From: an uncultured Christensenella sp.
GTDB taxonomy: Bacteria > Bacillota > Clostridia > Christensenellales > UBA3700
NCBI GenBank assembly: GCA_910577795.1
Contig: CAJTNW010000002.1
Span: 42,930-49,460, forward strand
DNA: 6,531 bases
Direction: 5' to 3'
Shown: piece after piece, positions 6,402 to 6,531 of the stretch
Layout of the letters: every line of letters starts with the position of its first letter
Numbering within the stretch: position 1 is the first letter of the stretch
Program-made: the position numbers and the translations under genes
Notes under the pieces: generated by a model
Databases searched by the model: none
What the model was told of the DNA's origin: nothing
The model's input: the letters and a program-made list of their open reading frames with translations, nothing else

Positions 6402-6423
6402 TTAACACCCCGCTATACGTTAT

Positions 6424-6452
6424 ATTATACATTGCATAGTATTCATTGTCAA
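6424..6452 (-). promoter_or_regulatory. Perfect-consensus promoter of the PadR operon
   Basis: On the minus strand TTGACA (6452-6447), a 17-base spacer and TATAAT (6429-6424) match the sigma-A consensus at all twelve positions. Transcription would start near 6417, about 15 bases before the padR ATG, so the leader is short and begins close to the GGGGTG ribosome site. Confidence 0.88.
6427..6442. promoter_or_regulatory. Candidate PadR operator dyad in the promoter spacer
   Basis: ATACATTGCATAGTAT is an imperfect palindrome in which six of eight base pairs are symmetric (outer ATAC/GTAT arms and the central TGCA). It lies between the -10 and -35 boxes and overlaps the -10 edge, where a bound dimer would block polymerase. 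The outer arms are separated by eight bases, like the ATGT-N8-ACAT boxes known for PadR proteins. A second, weaker ACGT-N8-ACAT match lies at 6417-6432. Binding is inferred, not shown. Confidence 0.45.
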
Positions 6453-6474
6453 GTATTTTATAAAAAATTTTTTC
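6453..6474 (-). promoter_or_regulatory. UP-element-like A/T tract upstream of the PadR promoter
   Basis: The 22 bases directly before the -35 box read, on the minus strand, G, six A, six T, then ATAAAATAC. From memory the published UP consensus (nnAAAWWTWTTTTnnnAAAnnn) fits at every fixed position. Such tracts raise promoter strength by contacting the alpha subunits of RNA polymerase. The high AT content of the region makes a chance match easier. Confidence 0.5.
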
Positions 6475-6481
6475 AAATATG

Positions 6482-6514
6482 AAAAAAGTACTGCAAATAT
6501 TATTACAGTACTTT
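6482..6514 (-). terminator. Terminator of a minus-strand gene beyond the right edge
   Basis: AAAGTACTG (6485-6493) pairs with CAGTACTTT (6506-6514). In the minus-strand RNA the stem extends by one G-U and two A-U pairs, closing a six-base loop. Six T follow on the minus strand (6487-6482, partly in the stem). As the PadR operon starts to its left, this must end a transcript entering from beyond 6531. On the plus strand the tail is weaker. Confidence 0.75.
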
Positions 6515-6531
6515 ATTTTATTATATATTAT

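Noticed and set aside
6468..6487. Hairpin TTTTTTCA-AATA-TGAAAAAA as a terminator
   Set aside because: The stem is almost entirely A-T, and it overlaps the stronger hairpin's T-run and the UP-like tract; symmetry is expected where an A-run meets a T-run.

Overview
The window is very AT-rich (roughly a quarter to 30% G+C by eye). Shine-Dalgarno sequences are clear, promoters are sigma-A-like, and U-tailed hairpins act as terminators. Together with the protein families present (PadR/HAAS/DUF4097, EFR1-type flavodoxin-ferredoxin, MATE), this points to a low-GC, probably anaerobic Firmicute of the Clostridia kind. TGA is a genuine stop in two tightly overlapping genes, so this is the standard bacterial code and not the Mycoplasma code. 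I cannot name a species.

Layout from left to right. A two-gene minus-strand unit lies at 1-811: a TfoX N-terminal-domain protein, then an unrecognised two-helix membrane protein that runs off the left edge. A 305-base gap follows (812-1116) with the TfoX promoter and a strong terminator. Next is a minus-strand flavodoxin/2x[4Fe-4S] protein (1117-1872), transcribed divergently from a class I SAM-dependent methyltransferase (2078-2818, plus strand). The methyltransferase converges on a MATE-family exporter (2981-4363, minus), with a bidirectional terminator between them. The right third (4505-6401) is a three-gene minus-strand operon: PadR regulator, HAAS/DUF1700 membrane protein and DUF4097 repeat protein. 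Its genes are joined by two ATGA overlaps. A terminator at 6482-6514 closes a transcript entering from beyond the right edge.

How the genes fit together. The window is mostly a run of short, independent transcription units, each with its own promoter and hairpin terminator, so the exporter, methyltransferase and ferredoxin genes need not share a job. The exception is the PadR operon. It has a consensus promoter (TTGACA, 17 bp, TATAAT), an upstream A/T tract resembling an UP element, and a dyad in the promoter spacer where an autoregulating PadR could bind. Its last product is a membrane-anchored beta-repeat protein with seven Asn-Ala-Gly motifs spaced exactly 19 residues apart. This looks like a regulated envelope module of a type known in Firmicutes but poorly understood. 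I see no CRISPR array, insertion sequence, tRNA or rRNA, and nothing that clearly amounts to an entirely new system.
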